Assembly: GCA_023014335.1 (NCBI GenBank)
Contig: JAECYW010000016.1
Span: 1,240,001 to 1,304,000, forward strand
Origin: Galerina marginata
Lineage: Eukaryota > Basidiomycota > Agaricomycetes > Agaricales > Galerinaceae
Direction: 5' to 3'
Length of the DNA: 64,000 nucleotides
The stretch's first letter is position 1, and each line of letters begins with the position of its first letter. A program made the translations under genes and the position numbers. Shown piece after piece: positions 51,632 through 62,472 of the stretch. Under the pieces are notes generated by a model, which saw only the letters and a program-made list of their open reading frames with translations, made no database searches and was not told where the DNA came from.

Positions 51632-53199
51632 GAGGCAGTTGGCGCAAGAGAGTAGTCGACTTAGACAGGGAGCGAGGAAATTGGATTCTTGAACGACACG
51701 GTTGTTGACTTTAAGAAATCATGTCAAGGCCACATCGATGATCGGATAGTAAACCTTATCTTCGCAATCCGGGTTATACTCTGCACTGGCAGCACCTGCG
51801 TTTTCCAAGTTCTTCAAAGTTCAAGTAGCAGGTTTTCATCGTGCCTGCATGAGGCTGCCATGGATTTGTGACTGATGCTGCGCATGGTGCCACTGGCCTG
51901 GCCTGGCCACCTGCACAGATCGCCATCCCCGAATGGCGAATAGAGCGTGGCAAGAGGTATGATAGCCAAATTTCACCAATGCGTGCACTGATTCGACCAA
52001 AGCTAATGATTGAGGAAGGTTTTGGGAAGGTTTTGTATGGCAATTGTATGGCTTCTTGAAGTTTCGCAGGATTAGTACATAAGTTATCCGGAATAATACC
52101 ATCAGTCCAAATCAAGATTAGTCAGACTTTCGGTAAAATTCCGTCTGGACAGCCTCGGGTAACTTGAATTTGAATTGGGTTCTGCAAGAAAACCGCAGAT
52201 CTACGCCTCGGATTGATGTTTATAAATTATTCTGTTTCAGATGCTCAATCTCGTATCGATAGACGAAAACAAAACTTAGACATAGCTAAGTCCGAGGCTT
52301 AACTACCACGTGTCGAATGACCGTGCAGTTTTAGGCGCCGGACCAGGTTCCAGACTCTTGGCTAGGTCCCAAAAGCCTACACGTGTAAATTTTTTATTTC
52401 GGCCTCTCGCCAATCTCCCACGCCAACCAATTCGCCTTTCCAAAGAACGTCAGTACTGGACTGTATTGGACTACTTAATGCTAATGAATGCGATCAGTTG
52501 GCGATCGGTATCATGCAGTTTCCGCCAGGTTTCACTTCTCATCGATAATCGATCCCATATCGCCTTCTTCTTGATGGTACTTATACAGACTGTGGGTCGA
52601 CTGGCATGGAAGTTCAGAAGTTCGGAAAGGACTTGACAGATGTTGCAGCCTGCACACCACCATCTAAACACTGATCGGTACTGGTCCCTTTCAAACAAGC
52701 CGGTTGTTAGTACTGGACAGTTAATCTTTCGATCGAACCACATCCGAGAACATCATTCGGAACTAAACCATGCTTCATCAGCGTGGATATTTTCCAGAGG
52801 TGATACGTCGACGCAATCCCGATTTGTTAATCTCGACATGCATCACTGGTGAAGCAAGCCACGTCGCAATCGATTAAATTTAGATACACCTATGGTTGAC
52901 AAAAGCATGACAAGTTCTCTTGTGCCTTCAGGCCCTTTGGGCCTACGCCGTGACATATAATTGGTCTCCGAAGTCGGTCGTTTGAGAATATTAATTTGTC
53001 GCGGCCGCCAGTCCTTATTTGAACCCAGCACCGGAGGTACTACATTCAACTGTTGACCGTTCTGCTACATAGACTACCTCCTGTCCCCATTTACAATTGG
53101 TTTACGGTAATCCCATCCCATTCATCAAGGTGTCCACGACAGCTTACAACTCCACTGTTACAGCAGGACGGCAATCCAACATTCTGCGACGTCGACATC
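51632..53199. other. Region between divergent family members I and II
   Basis: About 1.6 kb that must contain the 5' regions of the two divergent genes. Overlapping open frames on both strands near 51770-52120 and 52310-52740 have no family resemblance. Upstream exons of copy II may lie near 53050. Confidence 0.4.
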
Positions 53200-54709
53200 A
53201 TGCTGCAGGAATGCGAATCAATAGCACGCCAGGAGATCGTAGCAGAAGTTGGGAAAACATCCAGGACAATGCGTACTCTTGAAGAACAGTTCGCAGAAAT
53301 CACGCGAGAATTCTCGAAAATCGACCTCAGACAGCAGCCCTCCAAGTGGAGCCTGGGTCAAAGGTTGGGATTTAAGGCGAAGCATGAGCCCTATCTTCCG
53401 AAGTGGAAAGAATTACATGATGTATAACATCTCTGACTCTTTTGATTACATTTTACTGACACCATGCATCATCGTTAGGAATTCACAAAACTCGTCCAAG
53501 AGTCTCAGGAAGCGGCAAACCAAGTCAAATTGAGCATCGCGGGTCCGTCCATCCTTTACCTTGCGCACAAGGCATATACAGGCATTCGCGATTAACACCT
53601 CCTTAGGTCTCGTAGAAATTCTTGCAAGTGCTAAATTGACAGATAAGCTTTCGAGTTACATACTGGTTGCGGCTCTTGCTGCCCATAAATTCGTCTGTAT
53701 AATGACCATTCCTTCCTCTCCAGGGTTTGAAGACATTTGGAGCCCCATCCACCGCAATTGATTTCCGTTTCAAGCGCCTCCGACAGGGGGTCAAAGGGTT
53801 TCATGTCGAAATCTGGAGTGATCTATCTAAGGAGGAGTATCTCGAACGCAGACCAGAACTCATCATTATCGAAAGTAAGATAAAGGAACTGGAAATAAGA
53901 CTGACCAGGTGACGTTTCTCAACATCCATCATCATAACCTGACTGCTTACTATCGGATTGAGTACTAGCACTTCACCAATAGTACGAGTTTATTTTGTTC
54001 GGGAGAGACCTTTTATATCCATTTAAATACAGTTCACATACGATGCTGACACTTTGGAAGAGGACCATGACGTCAAAACACCGTGGGCTGCTGCTGTACT
54101 CGCCGCCCTAGCGCCAGACCTGGTACGATGTTTCCCTCGAAGAACCTCCTTGGCACTGACACGTTTTAGTGTCATAAATTACACCTCCTTGGAACTTTTC
54201 AAAATGAGTTAGAAGTTCGTAGAAGTGCGTGCTTCGAACCGCGTTCTCGACCAGACGAAAAGATTGATATTTATGAATGTAGACATTCAACGCAATCTCG
54301 CAGCAGAAATCAAGAAAAAGAAGGAAATCTATCAAGAGTTAGGCGCCAAGAACTTCAAAGACTTCGAAAGCATTCTCAAACTCGACAGTAATTTTGAGCT
54401 TACGCTTGATCGATTACATGCAATACATAGCATTTGGAGAATGGTATAACTGCGTCATCTCGCGAGGATAATAGCTACTAACAAAAGATATAGATACAAA
54501 TGGATGCTCAAACTCTCAACCTCATCCTTCAAAGTTTCTCCACGGTGGCATGCAGTGAAGAAGTAGGTTCTCACTCCTTCGAACAACGGTACATTGCATT
54601 TACTGGGGATTAACAGTCGGACAACCGGCAAAAAACAATTGATCGTTTCACAAGTCTTTATAAAAACTTGCAAATTGCGCTCGATGCTTACACGCTGGAT
54701 GTGACTTGA
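53200..54709 (+). CDS. Unrecognised coiled-coil family member II
   Basis: Same family as 49610-51631 and 55665-57372. The first recognisable exon has 'RTMRTLEEQFAEITREFSKI' and ends 'PKWKELHD' at a donor; the next begins 'EFTKLVQESQEAANQVKLSI'. Later exons have 'LVEILASAKLTDKLSSYI', a helical segment with 'LIIIESKIKELEIRLTR', the short hydrophobic 'WAAAVLAALAPDL', another helical exon ('EIKKKKEIYQELGAKNF', 'LDRLHAIHSIWRM') and the end 'LQIALDAYTLDVT'. The hydrophobic part looks reduced to one segment where copy III has two, so this copy may be altered or my exon reading may be incomplete. The first Met at 53200 may not be the true start. Function unknown. Confidence 0.45.
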
Positions 54710-55664
54710 AGTCGGTTACTGATATCCCCCTATTGTACACATTTTACCTTTGGGCCTCACAGCCAAGTCTTTCTATGATTTTTCTTCGTACCTTCCTCTT
54801 TCAATAATCGCGATTTCAAAAAATGCTATTTAAGGGGTCTTTTGCGAGAGTGACCAAAAGACTATTTCCGGTATATATTTCCAGTATTTGGTTAATATAT
54901 ACGTGTTTTATGTGTTTCCAGAGATTAATTCCGACATCACCAAGTGCAAAACACAAATTCCCGGAGGCTATAGGTATTTTTCCAACGCTTACCGGGTAAA
55001 AAGTAGACTCCGTAGAGTATCTAGACAGATTCCGTGTCGACTAGTATTAGAGCAAATCCTTGATACAACTAACAGTAACGTGTGTTCAGCAGACAAGACT
55101 TGGAGAATAGGCGCCCATTCGAATAATTGTTCACACGATCTCGTGTGAATTCACTCGACCTCGTGGGTGATGTTCGTGTTTCCCCCTTGCAGCGTGGGCC
55201 TTCAACTTACTTTCGCGAAGGTGCCCCTCAAGTCATGGTGTGATTTGAACTGTTGGCTGCATTCTCCACTGAGTCTGCACCCCCGGTACGCGCGAATCAC
55301 ATCCGACTCGGAGATGAAAGCAAAACAAAACAAAACAAAAAGAAGCCCAGCAAATTCGGAAACTTGATTGTACCCCGAGGCGGAGCTGGGGTCGTGCTTC
55401 ACACCATGGCACTTCACAAATGACCTTGCGCTAGATCACACGCATGATGGAAGTCGCGTTGTGTCTTCACTGATTCCTCAGCGATCACTCCAGTGGGCTT
55501 TTGCCACACAAACTTCAACTTGAAGAACAAGTTTCAGGGGTCAAATTATACAGTCAAATAGCACGGAACGCACAATTTCATGTCGTAGATCAAGGTCGCT
55601 GTACTCTACGGACATTCCTAAAACTTTCTGCTTCTCAGCGCTCATCGTTTATACAGCCCTTACC
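54710..55664. other. Gap between family members II and III
   Basis: No gene supported. Contains an AAAAC pentanucleotide run at about 55320-55340. Confidence 0.5.
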
Positions 55665-57372
55665 ATGCCAAAAACCACCATCCTGCTCAACGCTTCCTCG
55701 CCAGGTATCGTTAATGAAATACTTCATACCCTCAACGACCTTTCCCCAAAGGAAGTTGAAATCATCCACAATGAAATTGCAAAAAGCGTTCAAGAGCCCA
55801 AAATCAACCAGGACATCCGTTATGAAGTATCCCTATTGGCACAGTCTGTCTTAGCCACCGAGGACCAATTTTCTGCAATTGAGCTCAATCTTGGCCGGAT
55901 AGGCGACATCCGAGTAGTTGGAGTCCACAGTTTGAAAGCCAAGCTGTATGCACCGCACTCGTCATGGAAGAAATTACATGATGTATGATGGATCACCTTT
56001 TCTCTTTTCCCTAGCCATTTTGACTCATTCTCAAAGGAATTCACCCAATTGATGCAGCTCTCTCGCTCGAAGGCGAACAAACTCAAATCGATGATTGCCT
56101 GTACTCGAACTTTCAAAAATCAGTTACTATCTCTCCTCACATTCGGACTTTCAACAGATCTTGTCGAGGTCGTTATTCCGGGCCTTCAAAGCCCTTCGAC
56201 CACTCTGGTAGAAAAGGAAGAAATTCTCGAAAGCTATAGAACGGTCGGCATTTTCTCGAATTTATGACCATCTCTGTTATGCAAACCAAATTCTAGAGCG
56301 TCAACTCAAGTGAAGATGATGAAAAGCCAACTGAAGAACGCTTTCGTCGGCTTACATCTGATGTCGACAAGTTCAGACACACTCTCAGTGAGTGTGTCAT
56401 TCCACAGATCAACTCCGAAGCTCGCCGAAGACTTCTCGAAATCGAAGACAGAATCAAAATTCTGCATGGCGAGCTAGAAAGGTATCTTTTCTTGATTAGC
56501 CAGGGATAAAGTACTTAAATATTTCAGGATCGCAGGTTTTGTGAGGCTTGGCTCTATTGTTTAGGACGACTGTTCTTATTGTTTTTTTTTCTATAAGTAT
56601 GGAGGCCTCGGTAATGTTATGAGACAAGCCGCTCCCGTCGCCAAGAAGACAGTCCTGCCTGTTATGAGCTCCACTTGGAGCATTCTTTCTGCTGTGTCTG
56701 GAATCGCAGCTTTAGCACCCATTGTAGTTGCAGGCATATTGGTGAGAGAGTATTTACATAAACGCCGGAATACTTCAACTAAATCATTTTCAAGGCCGCT
56801 GCAATTACGGCCACCGTCGGATATTCCGTTGCAGTTGGCATTATTAACCATTGCTCGGAGAAGACAAGTACCTATATTTTCTTGCTCCTCCTTGTAGAAG
56901 TCTGTTGGTTAACCCCCGGCTTGTTCTAGCGAAGAAGAAAGATATCTTGGACTTGGTAGAAAAAAGGCAACAACTTACGGCAATCATCAAACACAAGAAT
57001 CCAAAGCTCCTTGCCGTCTCGCAGGAGCTCAACACGCTGGACGCTGGCACTTTTTATGAAATCCTTGGTCGGCTGTCTTCAATTCAACATATTTGGAAAA
57101 TGGTAACGGGCTATTTCAGTATGAATTGTCCAATTTTGCTGACTGAATGTCTGTGTCATTCCAGCTAGTTACGGATATCCAGAATCTCCGAAATGGTCTT
57201 ACAGAAATGGCCGAATCTCCTGATACATATGTACGCTGTTTTAAATCAAGACGCTTAATTCCTATTGACTTTTTCACTTAATAAGTGTGCCTTCGAGAGG
57301 AAACTTTCTTCAGTCAAGACTCTCTTTGAAACCCTTCATTTCGCCCTCGATCACTATACACTTGAAGTGTGA
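55665..57372 (+). CDS. Unrecognised coiled-coil family member III, with hydrophobic hairpin
   Basis: Best preserved member. It starts at 55665 ('MPKTTILLNASSPGIVNEIL'), and exon 1 ends 'SSWKKLHD' at a donor. Following exons have 'EFTQLMQLSRSKANKLKSMI', 'LVEVVIPGLQ', an acidic helical exon ('RFRRLTSDVDKFRHTLSE', 'LLEIEDRIKILHGELER') and then 'STWSILSAVSGIAALAPIV'. After an intron comes 'AAAITATVGYSVAVGIIN', giving two adjacent hydrophobic segments that could form a membrane hairpin. Helices with 'LAKKKDILDLVEKRQQL' and 'LGRLSSIQHIWKM' and the end 'FALDHYTLEV' (stop at 57370) complete it. No signal peptide is seen. The helix-hairpin-helix layout recalls alpha-helical pore-forming proteins and some membrane-remodelling proteins; this is structural inference only. 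Confidence 0.55.
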
Positions 57373-59030
57373 ACGCCGAACAGTGTGCATTCCAATAATG
57401 CCAGTCGTTGGAATAACAAATCCGGCGTGGCCATAGACGCAATAAGAGTGAGCAATTAACGTCATGCCCTTTTATCTAAATTAGTTGCGAAGTATCAAGC
57501 CTTTTTTCTATCATGATCCTTTTATTACATTCTCTCATACTCTCCACTGGCTCAGCTTGTGCCCAGGTAATAGAAGACTTGCTGTGAAGGTAGTATAAAC
57601 TTGAAGACTCGAGCCCTCGACCCTTTAAAATTTTGAGTTCAAGTTTACATTCCAACTAGCCAGAGGCTGGGGTCTAGCTACATGTATACAGCGTCGATCA
57701 CTCCGACCCAAGAAGTCGACTGTTGTGGCGATTACCGTGAAACGCCGCAATCTCTAATATTTAGCTCTCGCTTGGCTCTCGCTTTCGTTTCGGGAATATC
57801 CCGGTTGATGGGGGCGGTGTTGTATTAATGAAGGGAGGAACCTCTTGTTCTGAGTGATCAGACTCGCAAGTACGTAACAAATTCTTCAGAAAGACCAGGT
57901 TGGATCTTGGATGGATCGCATAATCACCAAAAATACAGCAAACCAATCCGGTACATTACGAAGAGGATACAGTCCCAAATTTTGTCGGCAAAATCGAGAT
58001 TGGCATAAATGCGGAGACCCGACGAGATCAACCCATATCAGTGCGTCACCTTTTCGTGGGGTAGGCATGGCCCAGTAATCATTTATATCATATTGGCACC
58101 CTGACGAGTGTGTCCAATACTGATGAGAATGCTCACCAAATTTCGGTGGCCAGGGAGGATTACCCCGCTGACCAGGTTGACCAGAAGTCGTAAGAGTGAT
58201 CACTTTGTACCAGCCACTACTGGGGCCGGACTATTTCGCCGAGAGTCAAAATGTCTGGGCACGTCGTTTGGGTTTTGCTCTATCGTTTTGCCATCCCGTG
58301 TACCCCTCAATTATGAGAGCAAAATGCCGTAGCAAAATCCAAGCGCCGTGACTCACCTTTTGACCACTGGCAAAATTTTCCCACCTCAGTAGTGAGCAAG
58401 ATGATGCTGCTGAATCGTGATATTTCCACCTCAGTACCGCGGAAAAAATGACATTTACTCTATGGGCTGGTTTGCGGTGTAATTGAATAGTGGTCAAATA
58501 ATAGCACGGATAATATTTTCACGATGCATACATATTTATACATACGAAGTTGAAGAGTACAAGCTACACCTAGACCGGGGTCATCGACTCATCGGCAAAG
58601 TCGAGGACTTCTGCGCTTCGGTTCAACGATTAGTAAAACTGCCTGTAGATGGGTTTAATCTCTCACCTTTGCATGTCGAAGTCCCGTGCTTAGCAGATGA
58701 TGCCACAATCGAGAAGGTCCTAATCAGTGTTTTGGTTGTTACTGAACCAATAATGGTGAACAGTGGCGGGGACAAAAATAGCGTGGAGAGTCGAGTTGGA
58801 GTCGAGACAAAGCAGGATATCAGGTGTGCTGTTGCGTTATCCGATGGGCGAAAATTCAGAGTCCTTGCCGGATGCCAACTCAACCCAAGTCTGAGGAGAA
58901 GAGAGGCAAGGAGAAAGTAAGATCATTTGAACAATCTTGAAGATGGTGGTAAGGAGAAGTGGGGCTGGGTATTTAAGTTAAGTATACCGTTAGTTGGGCT
59001 AAAAGTATCACGAGGCAAGCACGCTGGTAC
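57373..59030. other. Region without a supported gene
   Basis: Open frames at 57886-58203 (minus), 58246-58497 (minus) and 58483-58920 (plus, 145 codons) show no family resemblance or exon pattern. I make no gene call. Confidence 0.4.
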
Positions 59031-59039
59031 TTGTACTAT

Positions 59040-59340
59040 TGAGCAATCGTAAGGGTTCTAAGGGCCAATACCGAAAGCAACCAATCGTGTTCGCAACGTT
59101 GGCTGGCATCGAGGTCTATTGTTCGCAGCTTCACCTTCATTGGCCAGATTAGCAGCCCCATGGTCATCATTACCATCATCCAATGAAAGAGTTGATGAAG
59201 GCACGAATGTAACCCTGATAGACCCATTCTGGACTTTTGGAGTCACTGGACCGCTGAGGAAGTAGGAATAAGAATAGGATAGAGTCATTGTCAGTCGTCC
59301 GTTGTCAAAGTCAACATCAAGCCTGACAATCCTAGTAATG
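59040..59340 (-). other. Possible orphan exon
   Basis: An open stretch with 'DVDFDNGRLTMTLSYSYSYF' and 'VTPKVQNGSIRVTF' looks coding in composition (ordered strands, acidic linker 'SLDDGNDDHG'). It lies just downstream of the F-box remnant on the same strand, so it may belong to that decayed gene or to a separate one. No start or splice partner found. Confidence 0.3.
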
Positions 59341-59344
59341 CAAA

Positions 59345-59640
59345 TCAGACATTCAGATTCATAAGCCCCTCAGAACTTTGATCATAAAACGTTTCATGAT
59401 CGCTCACATCCTCAACAAGAACATCCTCCTTTTTTTCCATCCACCGCCTTATCTCCGCCCCCCCGACTCTCCGAGCTAAGATGATCCCCAGCGAGTTCCC
59501 CTTGCTTAGCGTATACTTCTCTTCCAGAGACCGAAGAAGACGGAGAAATCTTGTGCGAAAAAAAATATTCCGATGGTTGCTGGTCGGCATGGTGTTCAGT
59601 CTTCTCGAGGTAAGGTTCGCAGTCGACGAACGGAACAAAA
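59345..59640 (-). pseudogene. C-terminal remnant of an F-box gene
   Basis: The end 'EDVLVEDVSDHETFYDQ' matches 'KDLFEDVTDDERFYDRM' at the C-terminus of the F-box gene at 46643-48638. No F-box or propeller part is present upstream, where the RPL23 gene begins. It is probably a fragment left by rearrangement. Confidence 0.5.
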
Positions 59641-59809
59641 TGTCAAGTGGAACACGGCTGCGCGAGGGTAATGAAGCATTGCGGTGTGGTACAGACGATA
59701 CCGTAACAGATGGTGCAAACGCGCGAAATGATAGTGCTCACACCTCAGAAAGTAGTTTCGAAAGTCATTGTATTCACATCGTGCAATTGAAACATGGAAA
59801 ACAAGATCA

Positions 59810-60477
<668 letters not shown>

Positions 60478-61548
60478 TTGAAGTAAGTTTTTGTCGATAG
60501 CTGGAATGGACGAGTGAGAGAACCACAAATCAAGGTTCAGTTGCCGATTCGGCACTGTACAGTTTATGCCTGACATTTAAATCTCCGTCTTATCTAATCT
60601 AAGGCTTCCCGTCCTCCTTACAACATATCGCCCACCACCGATGACCCACGGTTCCCATCTGAAGCCTCTACGCTACATTCAGTTCTAGTTATAGTTGCAA
60701 TGACTCTCTTGTATCCTTTGCTCCAGATTGCTCCAGATCTCCCTTTTGGTTTACTCGAGTAGTACTCGAGTACGCAGGTGGGCTAGAGTGAGAACGAGCT
60801 CCGTCGCATTATGGCAAATGAATCCACTCTTAAAATCCATCGCACCCGCTGCCTGAGGAGTAGTGCGAAAAAAGGGGCGAATAACAAATAAAAGGTAACT
60901 ATCACCTTTTAAATTTACTTCGAATCTCCTGCTGCCGTACGAGAACTTATAGGTATGTTTTTGCACTCAGTGCACCCTTCGCTATCAAGTTCGACGTTCG
61001 TTGACCTCTGAACTTTTATGTCCGCAGTGTTTTCTAATTTATATAACTGATGCAAGGACCATAAGCCGATTCCGGACCTATAAGAGGTGTCTAGTGGGCT
61101 CTGCGTCACACTCTCCATTGATGTGACCTAACGAAAGGTTTCGCAACTATGCGCAACTGAGCGGCGTCTGAGCCTTGAGGCCAACTTGAGGTCTCCTTTT
61201 ACTTTGGGATTAGCGGTGCACTGTACCGATTTTTAAGCCCATCATGTGAAGGAAGCAGGGCCGCCAACGTCACGACTGGAGCGAAATTAGTAAGAGGCAA
61301 TACAGTCGGTATAGAGGGTATGGTAAGGACGTCGACTCACCTATGTATACCGTCTGATGTTTTTGGAAGGCCTAGAACACGCACGGAGCTTAGGCAACTG
61401 GATAACGATTCAGAAGCAAAAAATAGTTTATTGACCAACAATCACGCGCGCACGAGCCCTGTATACATGGCCTATCGAACAATATATAAAAATCCTATTA
61501 TCCTATCAACGATTCTCGCCATGATCCCGAAAGCTGCCCTTGTAGGTA
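60478..61548. other. Intergenic region upstream of RPL23
   Basis: Holds the RPL23 promoter. The palindromic octamer ACTCGAGT occurs twice, separated by three bases, near 60754-60773. No gene supported. Confidence 0.5.
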
Positions 61549-62472
61549 TCAAATTGGAATATCTTGTTGGGCCCACAAAGCGGCGAAGTTGACGTTGTCA
61601 CCAGTTCCACCGCCTTGGAGGTGGATGGGATACAACCCAGCCGCCAATTGCGTGTTGAGTTCGCTCACAAGGTCGTCCGTGTCCATCGCATGCCTCGCTA
61701 CCCACGATCCGACATTGGTATTGACGAACTCGGAGGAAATGAGATGGTCCTCTGAGACCGAAAGGTAGCCTGGGCGCCAGCCTGCGTTTGCGACCTGGCT
61801 GTTGAACGTCTGTTGGTACCCATCGTAGGACTCGTCGACAAATACGGTGGACGGCTGGTTCTGGTCGTTGTGGTACCAGGTACCACAGTAGAGCCGTTCG
61901 GAGGTGGTGCCGTATTCGGTGAAGGACTTGAGGATGTATCCCGTCGAAGCGGCGTTGGCCAGCTCGGATTCGTATTGGGCTGTCGTCAAACCACATAGCT
62001 GGAACCAGTTGTTGACACCGTTCTTCTCCATAACTCCGGCGAAGATCTCCCCTCCTGGTGGGCCAGTCACGGTGATAAAGGTTGAAACCAAACCGTTGTT
62101 AGCGTCGAAGAAAGACTGGTACTGCGAAGCGCTGGCCTCATGGATGGCGGCATATCCAGGTCCGGAACGCTGGACCCAGACGGCGGCATAAAGGTGGTTG
62201 GGGGGCTGTCCGTAGACGCTGAGGGAAATCATGCGGTATCCAGCAGCGGAAAGCTCATTGAACTCGAGCTGATGGCCGGTGGCATTGAAGTTGGCATAGG
62301 CAGTGAAAACGGGTACGCTGTTTGCAGCAAGAGCAGTCCTGTTGGACTGGGACGGCCCTTTGATAATGAAAGGGGCGGCGGGATTGGCACTGGCTGTGCT
62401 AGGAGTGGGAGAGGCATTGGCCGTGGCAAGTAGCCAGCCCAATACTGGGACAAGGTAGTTGAAGTTGACCAT
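61549..62472 (-). CDS. Secreted repeat protein resembling the N-terminal domain of polyglycine hydrolases
   Basis: 307 residues, single exon. The N-terminus 'MVNFNYLVPVLGWLLATANA' is a signal peptide, so the protein is probably secreted; potential N-glycosylation sites (NRT, NAT) follow. Three to four degenerate units of about 45-50 residues have Gly-Tyr/Leu at their start and Trp-x-x-x-His-like ends: 'GYRMISLSVYGQPPNHLYAA', 'FAGVMEKNGVNNWFQLCGL', 'GYILKSFTEYGTTSERLYCG' and 'FVNTNVGSWVARHAMD'. It ends 'NFAALWAQQDIPI'. This matches the tandem-repeat (BTRD1-like) N-domain of fungal polyglycine hydrolases, where a beta-lactamase-like catalytic domain normally follows; here a stop comes directly after 'AQQDIP'. 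It could be a truncated enzyme or an autonomous binding protein. Confidence 0.72.
   Translation of the reverse strand: MVNFNYLVPVLGWLLATANASPTPSTASANPAAPFIIKGPSQSNRTALAANSVPVFTAYANFNATGHQLEFNELSAAGYRMISLSVYGQPPNHLYAAVWVQRSGPGYAAIHEASASQYQSFFDANNGLVSTFITVTGPPGGEIFAGVMEKNGVNNWFQLCGLTTAQYESELANAASTGYILKSFTEYGTTSERLYCGTWYHNDQNQPSTVFVDESYDGYQQTFNSQVANAGWRPGYLSVSEDHLISSEFVNTNVGSWVARHAMDTDDLVSELNTQLAAGLYPIHLQGGGTGDNVNFAALWAQQDIPI

Noticed and set aside
58483..58920. 145-codon plus-strand open frame
   Set aside because: No motif, no flanking splice structure and no second copy; not enough to call a gene.
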